A stretch of 64,000 nucleotides of DNA from Multifurca ochricompacta (Eukaryota; Basidiomycota; Agaricomycetes; Russulales; Russulaceae), in the NCBI GenBank assembly GCA_022496185.1, contig WTXG01000004.1, forward strand, positions 124,001-188,000. The letters run 5' to 3'. Each line of letters begins with the position of its first letter. Within the stretch, counting starts at the first letter, position 1. Both the position numbers and the translations under genes were made by a program. This document shows, piece by piece, positions 11,232 through 22,468 of this stretch. The notes beneath the pieces were generated by a model. The model was not told the DNA's origin. It saw nothing but the letters and a program-made list of their open reading frames with translations, and ran no database searches.

Positions 11232-12048
11232 TCAAACACCGAGAGGGTCGGAACAAAGCCTCACAGAGAGAAATCTATCAACGACGCCTGCAACAAGCTT
11301 CGCAAATCGCTCCAACGTGATCTCATTGCGACTTCGCGTTTGATCTCTGATCTGGATCTGGCGTTCCCATGAATCATACCCAGGCCACTAGGAAGTCAAC
11401 GAAACATGTGAGCTAAAAAGAAAATACAATGGGACAGAAGGGAAAAAATCCCGTGCCCCGGGAGGAGGAAAGGGCGAAGGCGAAGGGGAAGCTTACAGCG
11501 ATGCGTATCTGAGTAGAGTGACCACCACCCAGGGGAGCGGCCTTGTCCGCGTGGCGCAGCGACGCCGTGTCACCAATTACCGCACGGGACAACGGTAGGC
11601 CCACCATACCGTCACTTTGAACAAAAAACACGGGCATGCGCAGATGAGCCTGCTCGACATACCGCGCCAGTCTGACTGGTTCGGCGGACTCCATATCTTC
11701 TGTGGGACAATGGTGGATAGGGGTAAAGGAACGAAGTCCAAAAGCCAGAGGGGGTGATTGTTGGCGAATGCGTCGACTTCACTGTCGGGTACGGAGGGCC
11801 TGGACACCATCAATGCATTTTGCCAGCCGGGCACGTTGCCAATGAGAATGACATCTCTTGCAATCATTTTGAGGAGGGATTCGATAAAGAACGTCGCGTC
11901 TCGCTGGCCAAACATCCGCACGAGGTAACCATTACTACGGACGAAAGGAACAGAGGAATACATATGACTCTGGTGCTCGTTAGCATAGAAGGCCTTTTCG
12001 AGAATAGGAACTAAAAATACTTACTGCATGGTTTGCATGGTATGACAT
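11232..12048 (-). CDS. Conserved fungal protein of unknown function
   Basis: A small multi-exon protein of roughly 230 residues. Exon 1 is very short (MSYHANHA, from ATG at 12048). The next exon gives AFYANEHQSHMYSSVPFVRS, GYLVRMFGQRDATFFIESLL, KMIARDVILIGNVPGWQNAL and HPLWLLDFVPLPLSTIV. Then come DMESAEPVRLARYVEQAH, PVFFVQSDGMVGLPLSRAV and HSTQIRI, and after an intron WPGYDSWERQIQIRDQTRSR, ending at 11232. The order and wording, especially GNVPGW, FVPLPLS and the WPGY..W.RQI..RDQT ending, match what I recall of an uncharacterised family common in Agaricomycetes; this is memory, not a search. No catalytic motif, membrane span or signal peptide is seen. Between VPQK and DMES (near 11699) the frame shifts by one without an intron, suggesting a missing base in a short A run. 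Confidence 0.6.
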
Positions 12049-13162
12049 GGTTCTAAGTGAGAAAGTGGAGGTATGTATATTTGAAGGTTCGAGGGTCCGG
12101 AGGTGGGAGAGAGTCACAGATCAAGAGGAAACTGGGAACTCCAGTTCTTGTACTGTGCCAGTTCTGCGCTTTCCACGCTCCTTGAGCCGTTTCCTGATAG
12201 TACGTGTACTTGTGAATGTGCGGGGAAACCATAGCAAGCGCTACTCGAGGCAGGCGACTACGATCATCCTGCTATGCTATAATACATCTTATCCGCTTGT
12301 GGCACAGCTGCTGTGGCACGCCGTCAGATGGTTTTATTCCAACTTGGTCCGCCGCGATTGACGGAATCATTAGAAAAGTTCCTAGAGAGCACGGGTGGCA
12401 TCAAGACCTTCGCATCGAAAAGTGGGCGAAATCCGGGAGTCGAAATCGAATTCTGCATCAGATAGCGCTCCGACATTCGGAGACATGCAGATGTGTGGTG
12501 AAAACATTCTCGAGTCATGGAGTCACTGTTCCAAAAAGGGCAAGCTGTGAGTGGTGGTGACGAGAACGTTTCATATGAATACGATCCTGTGGTCAGCCGG
12601 CGCTCTAGTGTTGCGATGCTGCAAGCGCACAGACAGACACCCTGTGAGCCAGAACCAGAACATAACCAAAAAGGCGTCATGTCAGGTTGGATGCTTCAAA
12701 TGCAGGCCTTCGTGGCGGAGCTTTCCCCACCCACCCTCTGTTTGTCATCGTTACCGGTCACCGAGAGAACGAGCACTGCAGCCACACTGTGATTACAACA
12801 CAAAGAAACAAGGACAAGAACAGTGGGCTGCGTATCGCCGGTGAAGAGTCGTTAGCACCGCGTAGTCATGTTCAACATGCGGATGTAGAGTTGCTGTGCC
12901 TGAGCGCTGGGGTACTCTTGAGATGATGGTCCCTATGCCCTAACCTACGATAACTTTGTTGGGAACGTGGTCGGAACACAACCCGGAACCGGAGAACCAC
13001 GCTGCCACTGCCCCGAGGTTCATTCATTCTTCTTTCTTACACGCACTTGACGAGTGGTTTGCTTCATTCAACAAGGCTGTGTTGTTCGGTTCGGAAATAT
13101 GAAGCGGATATCATCATCAATGCAACTTCTACAGTTCAGAGCAGAGTCATCGGCAAACAAAT
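12049..13162. other. Intergenic with coding-like fragments on the plus strand
   Basis: About 1.1 kb without a resolvable gene. On the plus strand, pieces with protein-like composition appear in successive frames: LTESLEKFLESTGGIKTFAS near 12350-12410, APTFGDMQMCGENILESWSH near 12470-12530, and YEYDPVVSRRSSVAMLQAHR near 12570-12640. They do not join into one open frame with plausible introns. They may be a degenerate gene, a frame-damaged one, or chance. The rest (12650-13162) holds the shared 3' side and the region past the PAT1 stop; nothing else is seen. Confidence 0.35.
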
Positions 13163-16100
13163 TTAGATGCTGATCTGAGAACTGTCCAGGCCAAGTGCAT
13201 GTAAAAAGAGGTTAACATTCCCAAGCTTAGCACGCCGCTCGTCCTCATCAGCTACCCAGCCCTTGTTCGCGCTCGCGACGTTCTCGAGCACCTTCTCACG
13301 CAGCGCGGTGACAAGCGCCTGTTGTTGTTCATTTGTCGCATGTAGAGCGAGGGCCGCAAGGAACTGCCAGACAGGTTGGTCGAGGGTTTCTGTGTGTAAT
13401 GTGGGAGCAACGGTATTTGGCGGGCGGCAGCCAGCTCTGCGGCAATGCGTGCCGAAGGGAAAAGGTAAAGCAAGTTGGGGTGTAAGAGCTGGAACAGATG
13501 ATCAAACATCATTTCCCTACGCGAACGAATAACTCTCATTTAGAGCACCGCTGAAGAACAACAGATGAATGAATAATGTACCATTGCTCCGTTTCATCTT
13601 GCGTGGGAAGTTCTGAAAGCTCCGTGGCCGTTGACATGCTTTGTTTAATCAACTCAACGCGACTGAGGAACAATGTCAAGATGGCTAGGCCGGGCTACAG
13701 AAATGACGATCAGTAATCGGAAGCTAGGAATAGAAAAAAAAATAATTGCAGACCCTTGTCTGGGTGACGGAAACAATGTCACTTCTCTCTAATAGGAGAC
13801 CCAGTAGTCCGCTGACTAAACGTAACCCTGCCTTTGCTATGACCGGTAGAATGCTCTGAACGACACTCCCGAGGAACGCTTGCGTCTGTCTCTCCAAATC
13901 TTGTTGCTGAGTGCTTTCCTCGGGAACATCAAGAATGCTCGCGTGAACAACGATATCCATCTGGGAGAAGCATGCAACCAAGAGGGTGAGCACTGTGAGC
14001 ATTTGCTGAGAGGAGAGGTGCCGCGAGATCCTCGGAAGTAACTTTTTTCCTTTAGAAGGAGCGATCAGGGAGATGAATGGGTGAGGGTTACTGTAAGAGT
14101 ATCCGTATCAGCAAAAATAAAGAAACAGCGACCACCGGGACACTTGCCTCGTCTCTAACGGTACCATGACCCTTAGATCGTCCCATAGCTGCTGAACAAG
14201 TTCGGAATACCGTTTGTTCCTTCAAGTAAATTAGGGCGATTATGAACTAATTAATGGAGTGTCAATGTACGCACCAGGTTTCCGCCGCCTCAGTACCTTC
14301 GGCGTCGAGACCTGACTGCTCACGCCTTATCTGCTCAATATCCAATACCAAGTCGTATAGATACTCCAGGATCGTGAGTGCCTCCTTTGTTGAAAGAGGA
14401 TCCCTGCGGGCTGTGTCGTCCGGCTATGAACCGATGAGCACGAGATCATTGTGTGAACAATATTGCCTTACATCTGCAGTAACGCCAAGTGCCTCTGCTC
14501 CTATCTTTGCAGCTTCCTTCGCAGCGCCTTCACCGTGCTTCCGTATGGCGTCTTCCTTGGATATGTGTGCATGCGAGGAACTATTTGACGAATCGACTTG
14601 TAAAAGCTGTCGCGGGGCTGCCTTATAACTACGCCCAGAAGTCTTGCCAAGAGCACCTTGCAGGTTGTTATGATTCACAGCTAGTGCAGGTAGTTAACAT
14701 TGCAGCCAGTCCGAAGATAACGTTTAAGACAAAGAGCTTACGTTTTTCCTGCTCTCTTTGGCGCGCGTTGTGTACGATGCGCTCGACTTGTTGTTCCATT
14801 TTCTGCATAGCACTCGGTCGCCGCCCAGCACCCTTTTGGCCCATCCCTAGTCCGACGCCTCCAAATGCACCAAACTTCAGGACACGTTCGTCCGACGGCT
14901 GGAGCCCTAATCGCGAGCGCACGATGGCACTATACACCTGTGCGTAAAAATCGTCCGCATAGGGATCTTGCGTGACGAGTTGTGAGACCTGTATCCGCGT
15001 AATGAAATCCTTATCAGACTGCGTCATGAGGTCATTGTACCGAGACTGAAGGAATGTCAGAGTCAGAGGCGTCGAGGAAGTGGACAATATCACGCAGAGG
15101 ACATGCCATATGTGCGATTTTTGCGGCCTTGCGTCTCCTTTTCTCCTCCATTCGTTCAGTCTCCATGATCCTGCGCATTGCTTCCGCCTGCAAAGCGTCT
15201 TGTTCTGCCTGCGACACAGCCTGCATATCCCGCATGAACTCCGCCTGGGCCATTTCAGACAAGAGGCGTTGCTGCAACTGAATATTCTGGGGCATGTACT
15301 GACCCTTTTGCTGGTACTGAGGCTGCAAATGGGGGTCGATGAATGCAGGAGACTGCTGTCTACGCTGGACGAGCTGTTGTGGGGGAATCGTACCGGGTAG
15401 AGGGAGATCTGACGATGGGCGCTGATGGAGATGCTGATGATTTTGTATGATTTGGTGCTGTCGAATGTCAGGACGCTGGGAGCGGAGCTGCCTTTCCATC
15501 TGATCGAGGCGCAGCTGCTCTTGCAGCTGCAGCTCCTGCAACTGCCGCTCACGTATCTGCTCCTGAAGCTGCGCCTCTTGTAACATACGTTCCCGCTCCT
15601 GTTCCAGCATTTGTTGTTGACGAAACTGCAGCTGGAGCTGCTCGTGCAATTGTTGCTCCCGTAGTTGTTGCTGCTGTATCAGTTGCTGTTGCTGTAACTG
15701 CTGATGGAATCTCGGAGACTGAGCTTGTGGATGCATTCTCGGAGGGGCAGAGCGCTGCTGTTGGTAGTGATGAGGCTGTTGGGCGTGTTGTTGTTCTTGC
15801 ATCAGCTGCTGCCGCTGCGTGACCGCAGCATTCTGCATGCGCTGGGCGATTGCAACTGCCTTCATCTCTGCCTCTATGTCCTGCAACGTTCGCACTCCAG
15901 TTTGAGAGGTCGTCTGTGGCGCTGCGGAGGCGCTGGGTGAATGTGACTGAGCGAGATTCGACGACGAGACGGAGCCGTTGCGAACATGATCAGCAGGGCT
16001 GCGAGAAGTACCTCCCGATCGAGGAAGTACCGAGAAAGGCGACTTTTCGTCCCAAAGTGATTGGCCTGGACGAGCTGCAGGGCAGAGGGGAGGAATTTGA

Positions 16101-16541
16101 GACGGGTACGGGATTTAATTCTGTGACGACCGTACACGAAGATGAGGCCTGAGTTCCGTGGGCATTTGCCGTGTCTCGGGATAGATCCGATTGTGCGAAT
16201 GGTTGCTTGAAGGTGTTGTCAGACGAAACCAACAGAGGTTCAAGTTGGTCATCAATGAGAAGGGTTTGCTGTGTGAAGTCAAAATCCTTGCCTACTCGAT
16301 GTAAAATTAAGCATAGCGGTGTTGTCAGATGAAAGAGAAAAGACTTGCCGACTTGTTCAGTCCCACCAAAAGTCTCGTCATTCAACTCATCGCCACCCTC
16401 TTGAAGAGCATCGCCTAGTCCGTCGTAGCTATCTTCACCCCAGGTGTAGACAGCGAGATCCTCCTGCTCTAGCTTTCCCTCGCGAAACCTTTGTTTTTCC
16501 TGTTGCAATCGATCGTTTTGTTCGAAACCAAAGAAAGACAT
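13163..16541 (-). CDS. PAT1: PAT1, mRNA decapping activator / translation repressor
   Basis: Pat1 links deadenylated mRNA to decapping in P-bodies through Dcp2, Lsm1-7 and Dhh1. The N-terminus MSFFGFEQNDRLQQEKQRF from ATG 16541 has the Dhh1-binding FGFE-type start seen in Pat1 proteins. A long Gln-rich region (15060-15890) follows. Next come NDLMTQSDKDFITRIQVSQL near 14990-15050 and DPYADDFYAQVYSAIVRSRL near 14920-14980, the conserved middle block. The C-terminal alpha-helical domain includes KEALTILEYLYDLVLDIEQI, HPFISLIAPSKGKKLLPRIS and, at the end, NVNLFLHALGLDSSQI with stop at 13163. About ten introns occur. Near 13430, between IAAEL and the following LDQPVWQFLAALALHA, the frame shifts by one with no intron, probably a missing base. 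The Gln-rich block is long but of a kind common in fungal Pat1. Confidence 0.88.
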
Positions 16542-16721
16542 AAGATACGGGACAGGTTAAAGTCATTTCTTTTCTCTTTTCTTTCTTTTTCAACTCTCGT
16601 CGCACGCGACAATGTTTTTCTCGTTCACAAACAATGCCATACAAATCCAATCACATAGCCCCCAACAATACAAAACTCTAAACTCGACTACCTTCCTTTA
16701 TCTTCATCTTCATCTTCACCT

Positions 16722-19700
16722 TCATGACAGGTCGTGAATCTCTTCCAAAATGTCCAAAATAGTACTTGCACTCCATGCCTGCGTGGCGCACGAATCATGA
16801 CAGACCGCCCCATCCTTGTTCGTCAATTCGGGTAGCCCAGCCCAAGGGTCATTCCGAATGTATGCTCGAGGAGCACGGAGAATACCGTAAATGTGGTGCA
16901 GAGTGATAGACAGATCCTGATGAAACAAGACAAGGGGCACAGCTTTTAGATAGAAGCAATTAGGGGGGGCTAACGACATTACTGACCTCCTGTCCTGCTC
17001 CGTATCTTGAATCAAAGTGTAAATAAGCACGCAGGAAGTAACCCAAGGGCCATCCCCACTCGGGACCCTTTAATGGCAATCAGTTCGGGTAGCCGGTAGT
17101 CATACTCTTTGAGTGCGCTAACCTGGTGGTAGTTCCTGCCTTTTGCAACGGCGGGATCGTTCGAATCATCCGAATTATTATAGTCAGGGTGATACTGCAG
17201 ATCGGTCGGGTCCAGCGTTCTCATGCCCAATGGCCCTCGAAGGACTTCGTCTGCGAGTTTAAGTGCACCAAGTGCATGCTCCGGGTCGAAGAGCTCCGGT
17301 GCCACTGTCATTGCGATGGGGAAGTTAGGCCTGAATTGGTAGTCGGACCACTCCCGTCCAACCCCCGATCCAAAGACATCCTTGTAGATCCCGCGACGGT
17401 TGGCAAGGGGTCGGTTGATGGTGTATTCCTTGTCTTCTGATGGATCTGCAAGCAAGATGAGTGGACGAACGGAACCAACTGTCGCTGTCGACTCACCAAG
17501 AGGCACATAATATAACCTCTCAAACGATTCCTGAATTAGGTCATTCCATTCTCTATATGTAACCAAGCGTCGCTTGCCGTTCACTGTGTCGGTCGCCAAC
17601 TCGCCATTGAGGGTGTAGTAATGAGCATTCGAAACGCTCCGACGCACCTTTAGCTTCAACTCCTTTGAAGGGGAACCTGCCATTTCTTGATAATCCAACT
17701 AACCATCTCAGTGTGCTCTTCAACAAGCCCGTAATTTCAATCGGTGCTCCATCCCGCGGTGTCCCCGGAATCCCTTTCGTCCCTGCCTTTTCCGACTCAC
17801 CCATTTTGTCCATCCACGTTCCGCAGTTCCATGCATTCCCACCCAGGATCAAGCCCGTTGTCCAGTCAACGTGGATATCAATATTGAATCCCTCGTCGCT
17901 CATTTGCATATCAAGGTTGGGACCGGCATTGTGCTCGCGGAAGGAAATGCCGTCTGCATGCCGTTGTAGCACCTCCTGAATGATTTCTGCGACGCTACTA
18001 GTTTCGGCATAAGCGCGCGGATCATCCCAATGTACCCAAGTGTCATCCTTAGGGAAGCGACGCTTCACTGGCTCCTCTAAGATGGCAAGGCCATCAGGGG
18101 CCTTGTTGACATAATCCTGGATGTTTTGAAGCATCCACCAAGGTGAATCACGCGAATTGTATCTATGAAACTCACTCAGATAAGGCGAAACGTTCACAAT
18201 TTGGTTGGGAGTCGCTTACCTTGGATTACGAACAGAATCTAACAAATTCGGAATCAGGCCATGCTTCAGCGTCGACGCAAATGCAAGATATGCCTCTTTG
18301 CTGATTCGAAATTGCCAGTCGCCAGGAATAGGCCACGTAGCGAGATGAATACGTCTCGACCCCAGCACCTTGCCCAACCGGCAGCAAAGTGAGGCAGCCC
18401 CGCAGCCAGTGAAGGCACACTCTGACGGGATCCAGCGAAGCTGACTTCACGCGTCCGTGCATCTGCAGCGACACCATCGCAAGATCCTGAGTGAATGAAT
18501 GACCGGATGCGACAAAGTCAGAACATTGCTCAATAGCCACGTGGCGGGCTGCCTTGTACGCCTCCGAAATCACGATGGCGAAGAACTTTGGCCGAAGGTA
18601 AGGCGGCACAGTAGCTTTGACACAGTCGAACCGCTCCTTGAACCATTGTGCAGGCTTCTGAAATTGGGGCAGTGTTGTTGCTTGTTTGAAGAGCCGCCTG
18701 GATACATAATCCAGGGCCCAGGATCCCTCTCGTAGGTGGCTACAGACGGGGTGGCCCAGATCATTATGTTGTATGATGTGCTTCAAGGGTTGCATCCAGC
18801 CCTCTAGACCGCAATACTTAACTTTTCCAAAACCGGGGATATCATAGGCGCCTATCTCCCCATCTGTGGCGTCCATTTCCTCCCCTTCAGCTCGGAATAA
18901 TAAGATGCTCAAGTCGACGAGGTCCAGATCTTGAAACGCTTCCTCCGCTCCAGAAGCGCAAAACTTGTCCAGACCAGGATCCAGACCTTCGAGTTGTGTC
19001 TCAAAGATCATTATGCTGCCTGGCGGAAAGTAATCGGGCACAATGATATCCGAATATGGGCCTTGACCATCAACTCCCCAAGACGGGAATACAGGCTGTA
19101 GTCGCACTAGCTTCGACGGGATGCCTGTGATCATATCTGGATCGGAAACGCCTTCAGTGAATTCAATGCTCGCTCCGAATATGAACTTCGCACTCGATCC
19201 GCGAAGGCGGATTGGTTCGACTGCCAGGCCAATATGAGCGTTAAGCACACCATACGGGACAAGGACTTACTGGATCCACGGTGCTTTGAGCCCCTGGAAG
19301 GAGGATAGGCTGTATGCGCCACTAGCAGATAGCCCTTCTGAGTACTTGGCTGCACACGATGCATAGCAAGATACTGGAAAACGAGGGATTAAGAATAGGT
19401 TTGCACACTCTGATAAGCAAATAGCGCACATCATTCTCTTGGTGGATGTGGCCCTCCTCGAATCCACCGAGGACCATCTCCCGGTGCAGGCTATTCAACA
19501 GCCTTTTTGCGATTGCAATTCCACCGCGTCCAAACTTCTTCCCTTCGACATCACCCAGCCCGACAAGCTCGTATGACCTATTCTCAGTGACGAGCTGTAG
19601 CAGTCGTGGATACACATCATCAAAACCTTTCACGCTTCCTGTCGCGCACCAGGAGAATGCGACGATAGCAGCCGTCGATAGTGTATCCTCCGCTGACCGC

Positions 19701-22149
19701 TTGTCAACCGTCGACTCGTTGTCATGCGTCTGATCGTATAACAATGCGTGTGGGAGCGAGCCAAAGATTGGAGAGATGACGCAGGGTCGGATGGGACCAC
19801 GCCCTGATGCGGTTGGGGAGGCAACATATGAGGACGATGTGAGGCAAGCACTGTCCGTCGAACCGAATGGCTTTCCAAGACCATAGCGCCAGGTGATGCG
19901 AGAGAGCTCCTTGGGCTCCCATGCGTTTCCAGCTTCACGGATAAGGCTGTTAATACCAAGCCTGCTCACGAAAATAGTGTCCATGTCCTCGCTCCCGGTG
20001 AACAACTCGGCAACGACATAAAGATTTGGGTTTACTGTACGCGCGCGATCAAGGAGAGTGGTACCGACGTGTAGTGGGGTCGAGTGGCAGTTATCAAGCC
20101 GGAAGCCGGAGAATGCGCGGGCAAGGGTCGTCACATATTTGTCATATGCTCCCAAAGAAATGGTGAGTCTTCGGGAGAGGAACCGTAGTTAAGTTTCACG
20201 CAATCACCCCATGCGATGACCGTACGCTTGAGATAAGCTTTGGAAGGAAGGAGGGCAAAATTGGCGAGGGGATCCGCGTCCCATAGCCACCCATTTACAG
20301 CGAGTGAATACTTGAGTGGTTCCTTCTCGGCACCAGGAATACGAACAAAGTATGATTCCATGATCGGAGACCTGTGACTGCTTTAGTTCTCGTCACGGAT
20401 GATGGAAGAAGACACCGACTTTCTGGTGATTTTACCTAGCCTTGGACCGTGATCGTCCAAACGTCCATACTTTAGGCGATTCTTTATATTCTCCAAGGCA
20501 GTATTTGTATCCTCCTCACACTCCCGGTAGAGCGGCATATTCAACGCATCTACAACATCACCCCATGCACTTACGAGATCCACGTCACTGCCACGCGCTG
20601 CTAGGATGAAACCGGCGGCAACGGCGCCATCTACAGTCACGCCAAACCGTTTCGCGAACTTCGACAGGCCCTGAAGGAGTTCCCCGTCGCGATGTGCGCG
20701 TATGATAGTCGCGAGTTCTGGGGTGCTCTTGCCCTTGACGTCAGGTCCATCCCAGTCCTTAATCTTGCGAGAAGAGAGGGCCTTTCGAACCAATTCTTTT
20801 TCCGTCTTGACATCGAGGACATAATATTGCCAGAAGTTGAACCGCTGGAGGTAATCATGGAAGGCATCCACAATGAGCTCAATATCATCCATAGACTTGA
20901 CTTCTGTAGGCAAACCGTAATCCTTGAGTGAAGCCGAGAATTCGATAATGGCATTATCAAGCTCGAGAGCGGGAACGAGGTGTGGGTAGTTGAGCGGGCT
21001 GTAGCCTATAAGGTAATCGGTTCAAACATGTTCAAGGTATATACCCAAAACGATAGACCGACCAGACTCTGGGTGCTCCTCTAGCCAACGACTGTTACTT
21101 GCCGTATGATTGAGGACTACGTCCGTCAAGTGAAGGAGACCGTATTGGTCACGGGCCATGGCAAGCACTTGTTCCATCTTGGCAATTCCGCCGTCTTGTT
21201 CAACAGATTTGGGGTCATCAAACATGCTCGGATCGTAGCGGAGCTGATCCTTGATTGAGTAGGGTGAATTGCTTTCACCACGTTCCTGGAGCGGCGTCCA
21301 GTGCAACATATTGTACCCCCGGTCACTAGCCTCTGCGAAAAACTTGGGCCACTTGGATACAGGACCCATCCACTTTGAGACGGTACTAAGAAGAGAGACG
21401 GCAGAGAGAGGGAGGTTGATAGTCTCATCCTTTATGACTGCTCCGCCCTCCGCGGGCAGTAAGGGCTTCAAGTCACTGCCCAGGATGGGAGTACGGGCCT
21501 TTATTTGAAGAAGTGGGTCTATGTTAATGTAGCCCTGTCTGCCGTGATGCGATGGCCAGGAAGTTGATCATCATACTCGACCCAATAAGCAAACGCTCCG
21601 GCATGGGATATAGGAAGGTCAATCTGAATGGGTTTGGAGACATTGGTAGGAAGCCTGCGGACAGTGTGAGTGAGAAGAAAAGTATCAAGTCATGTCCGCC
21701 TACCATCTCTCGGCAAACTTGTTGCGATCGAAGACCCCCCATCGAGAGGGAAATTAGTTTTGAATACGCCATTTCTAGACGCCGGTGTGCCCGCCTCTAA
21801 GGAGACGCGGAGAATATATGGAGTATCTGCGGGGGGAAGACGAATATACTGATGATAACTTTGGGTCAACGTGGTAGGATCGATAGTAAGTACTAAGACA
21901 AACCTGTCTACTCTTGCTTGGACCGCCATCGGGCTCTAATGGTAGCTCATAAACGCGGATGGGTTCTTCACCGTGTCTTATCGCTGACTCGAAATAGTCT
22001 ATACCCTCATCGGCGGGTGTTTTGGGGGTCTTGGCTATTGTAGGTGATGAACCAGCAGATGAGGTGGGAGATATAAACTTGTTTATCGTAGGAATGTTAA
22101 GGGTAGGATGGGAGAATGTGCTAGGCACTTTGATCTTTGCTGCAGCCAT
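16722..22149 (-). CDS. GDB1: Glycogen debranching enzyme (GDE/AGL type)
   Basis: A bifunctional cytosolic enzyme of glycogen breakdown: 4-alpha-glucanotransferase (N-terminal GH13-type domain) plus amylo-alpha-1,6-glucosidase (C-terminal GH133 domain), about 1,500 residues. ATG 22149 starts MAAAKIKVPSTFSHPTLN. The transferase domain shows LHLTDVVLNHTASNSRWLEE near 21060-21140; FRLDNCHSTPLHVG near 20070-20110 with the nucleophile Asp in RLDN; VAELFTGSED near 19975-20010 with the acid/base Glu; and HDNES near 19715-19730. The glucosidase half shows EGFNIDIHVDWTTGLILGGN, WNCGTWMDKMGESEKAGTKG and GLLKSTLRWL near 17700-17940, and REWNDLIQESFERLYYVP near 17500-17560. It ends GLPELTNKDGAVCHDSCATQ, AWSASTILDIL with stop at 16722, the usual C-terminus. 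A dozen or so short introns; the overlapping frames near 17600-17700 are explained by one of them. Confidence 0.95.
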
Positions 22150-22468
22150 GGATGGCGGCAGGAGAGTGAAAGTGAAGGAAGAAGAAAGGAGGATGAACAC
22201 CTCGGAATTTCAGGGTAAGGGTAAGGGTAAGGGTAAGGGTAAACGACCATGTCCATGACGTCATGGTAGACACAGTCTCGCTCGCTCTCGTACCAAACGT
22301 AAACCCTCGTCTCGTTATTCAAAAAAAACAAAGCCACTGCCAAGCGCCGAACACAGGCGCCACGCAAAGGTCCGAGTCCGTGTCCGGTCCGAGTCCGTGG
22401 CCGGCCAAGGTATGGGGGTATGGGGGGGGGTATGGGTCAATGGGTATGGGTCAATAGGTAATGGGTTA
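22150..22468. promoter_or_regulatory. Divergent promoter GDB1 / ABHD-type gene, G-rich
   Basis: The 319 bases between the two start codons hold the promoters of both genes. They carry five tandem GGGTAA units at 22213-22242 and a G-rich stretch at about 22411-22470 with many runs of three or more G on the plus strand. Both could fold as G-quadruplexes. The GGGTAA array lies in the presumed 5' leader of GDB1, where the transcript would read as the C-rich complement. Confidence 0.55.
22213..22242 (+). repeat. (GGGTAA)5 tandem repeat
   Basis: Five exact hexamer copies, 64 to 93 bases upstream of the GDB1 start codon. Four or more G3 tracts with three-base loops satisfy the intramolecular G-quadruplex pattern. 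The unit is not a rotation of TTAGGG. Confidence 0.9.

Noticed and set aside
17553..17698. Apparent frameshift in glycogen debranching enzyme where two frames overlap
   Set aside because: A short GT..AG intron joins the two frames in the right phase, so the gene is not broken here.
22213..22242. Telomere-like GGGTAA array
   Set aside because: The unit is not a rotation or reverse complement of TTAGGG, there are only five copies, and it lies in a promoter between two intact gene starts, so neither a telomere nor a clear interstitial telomere.
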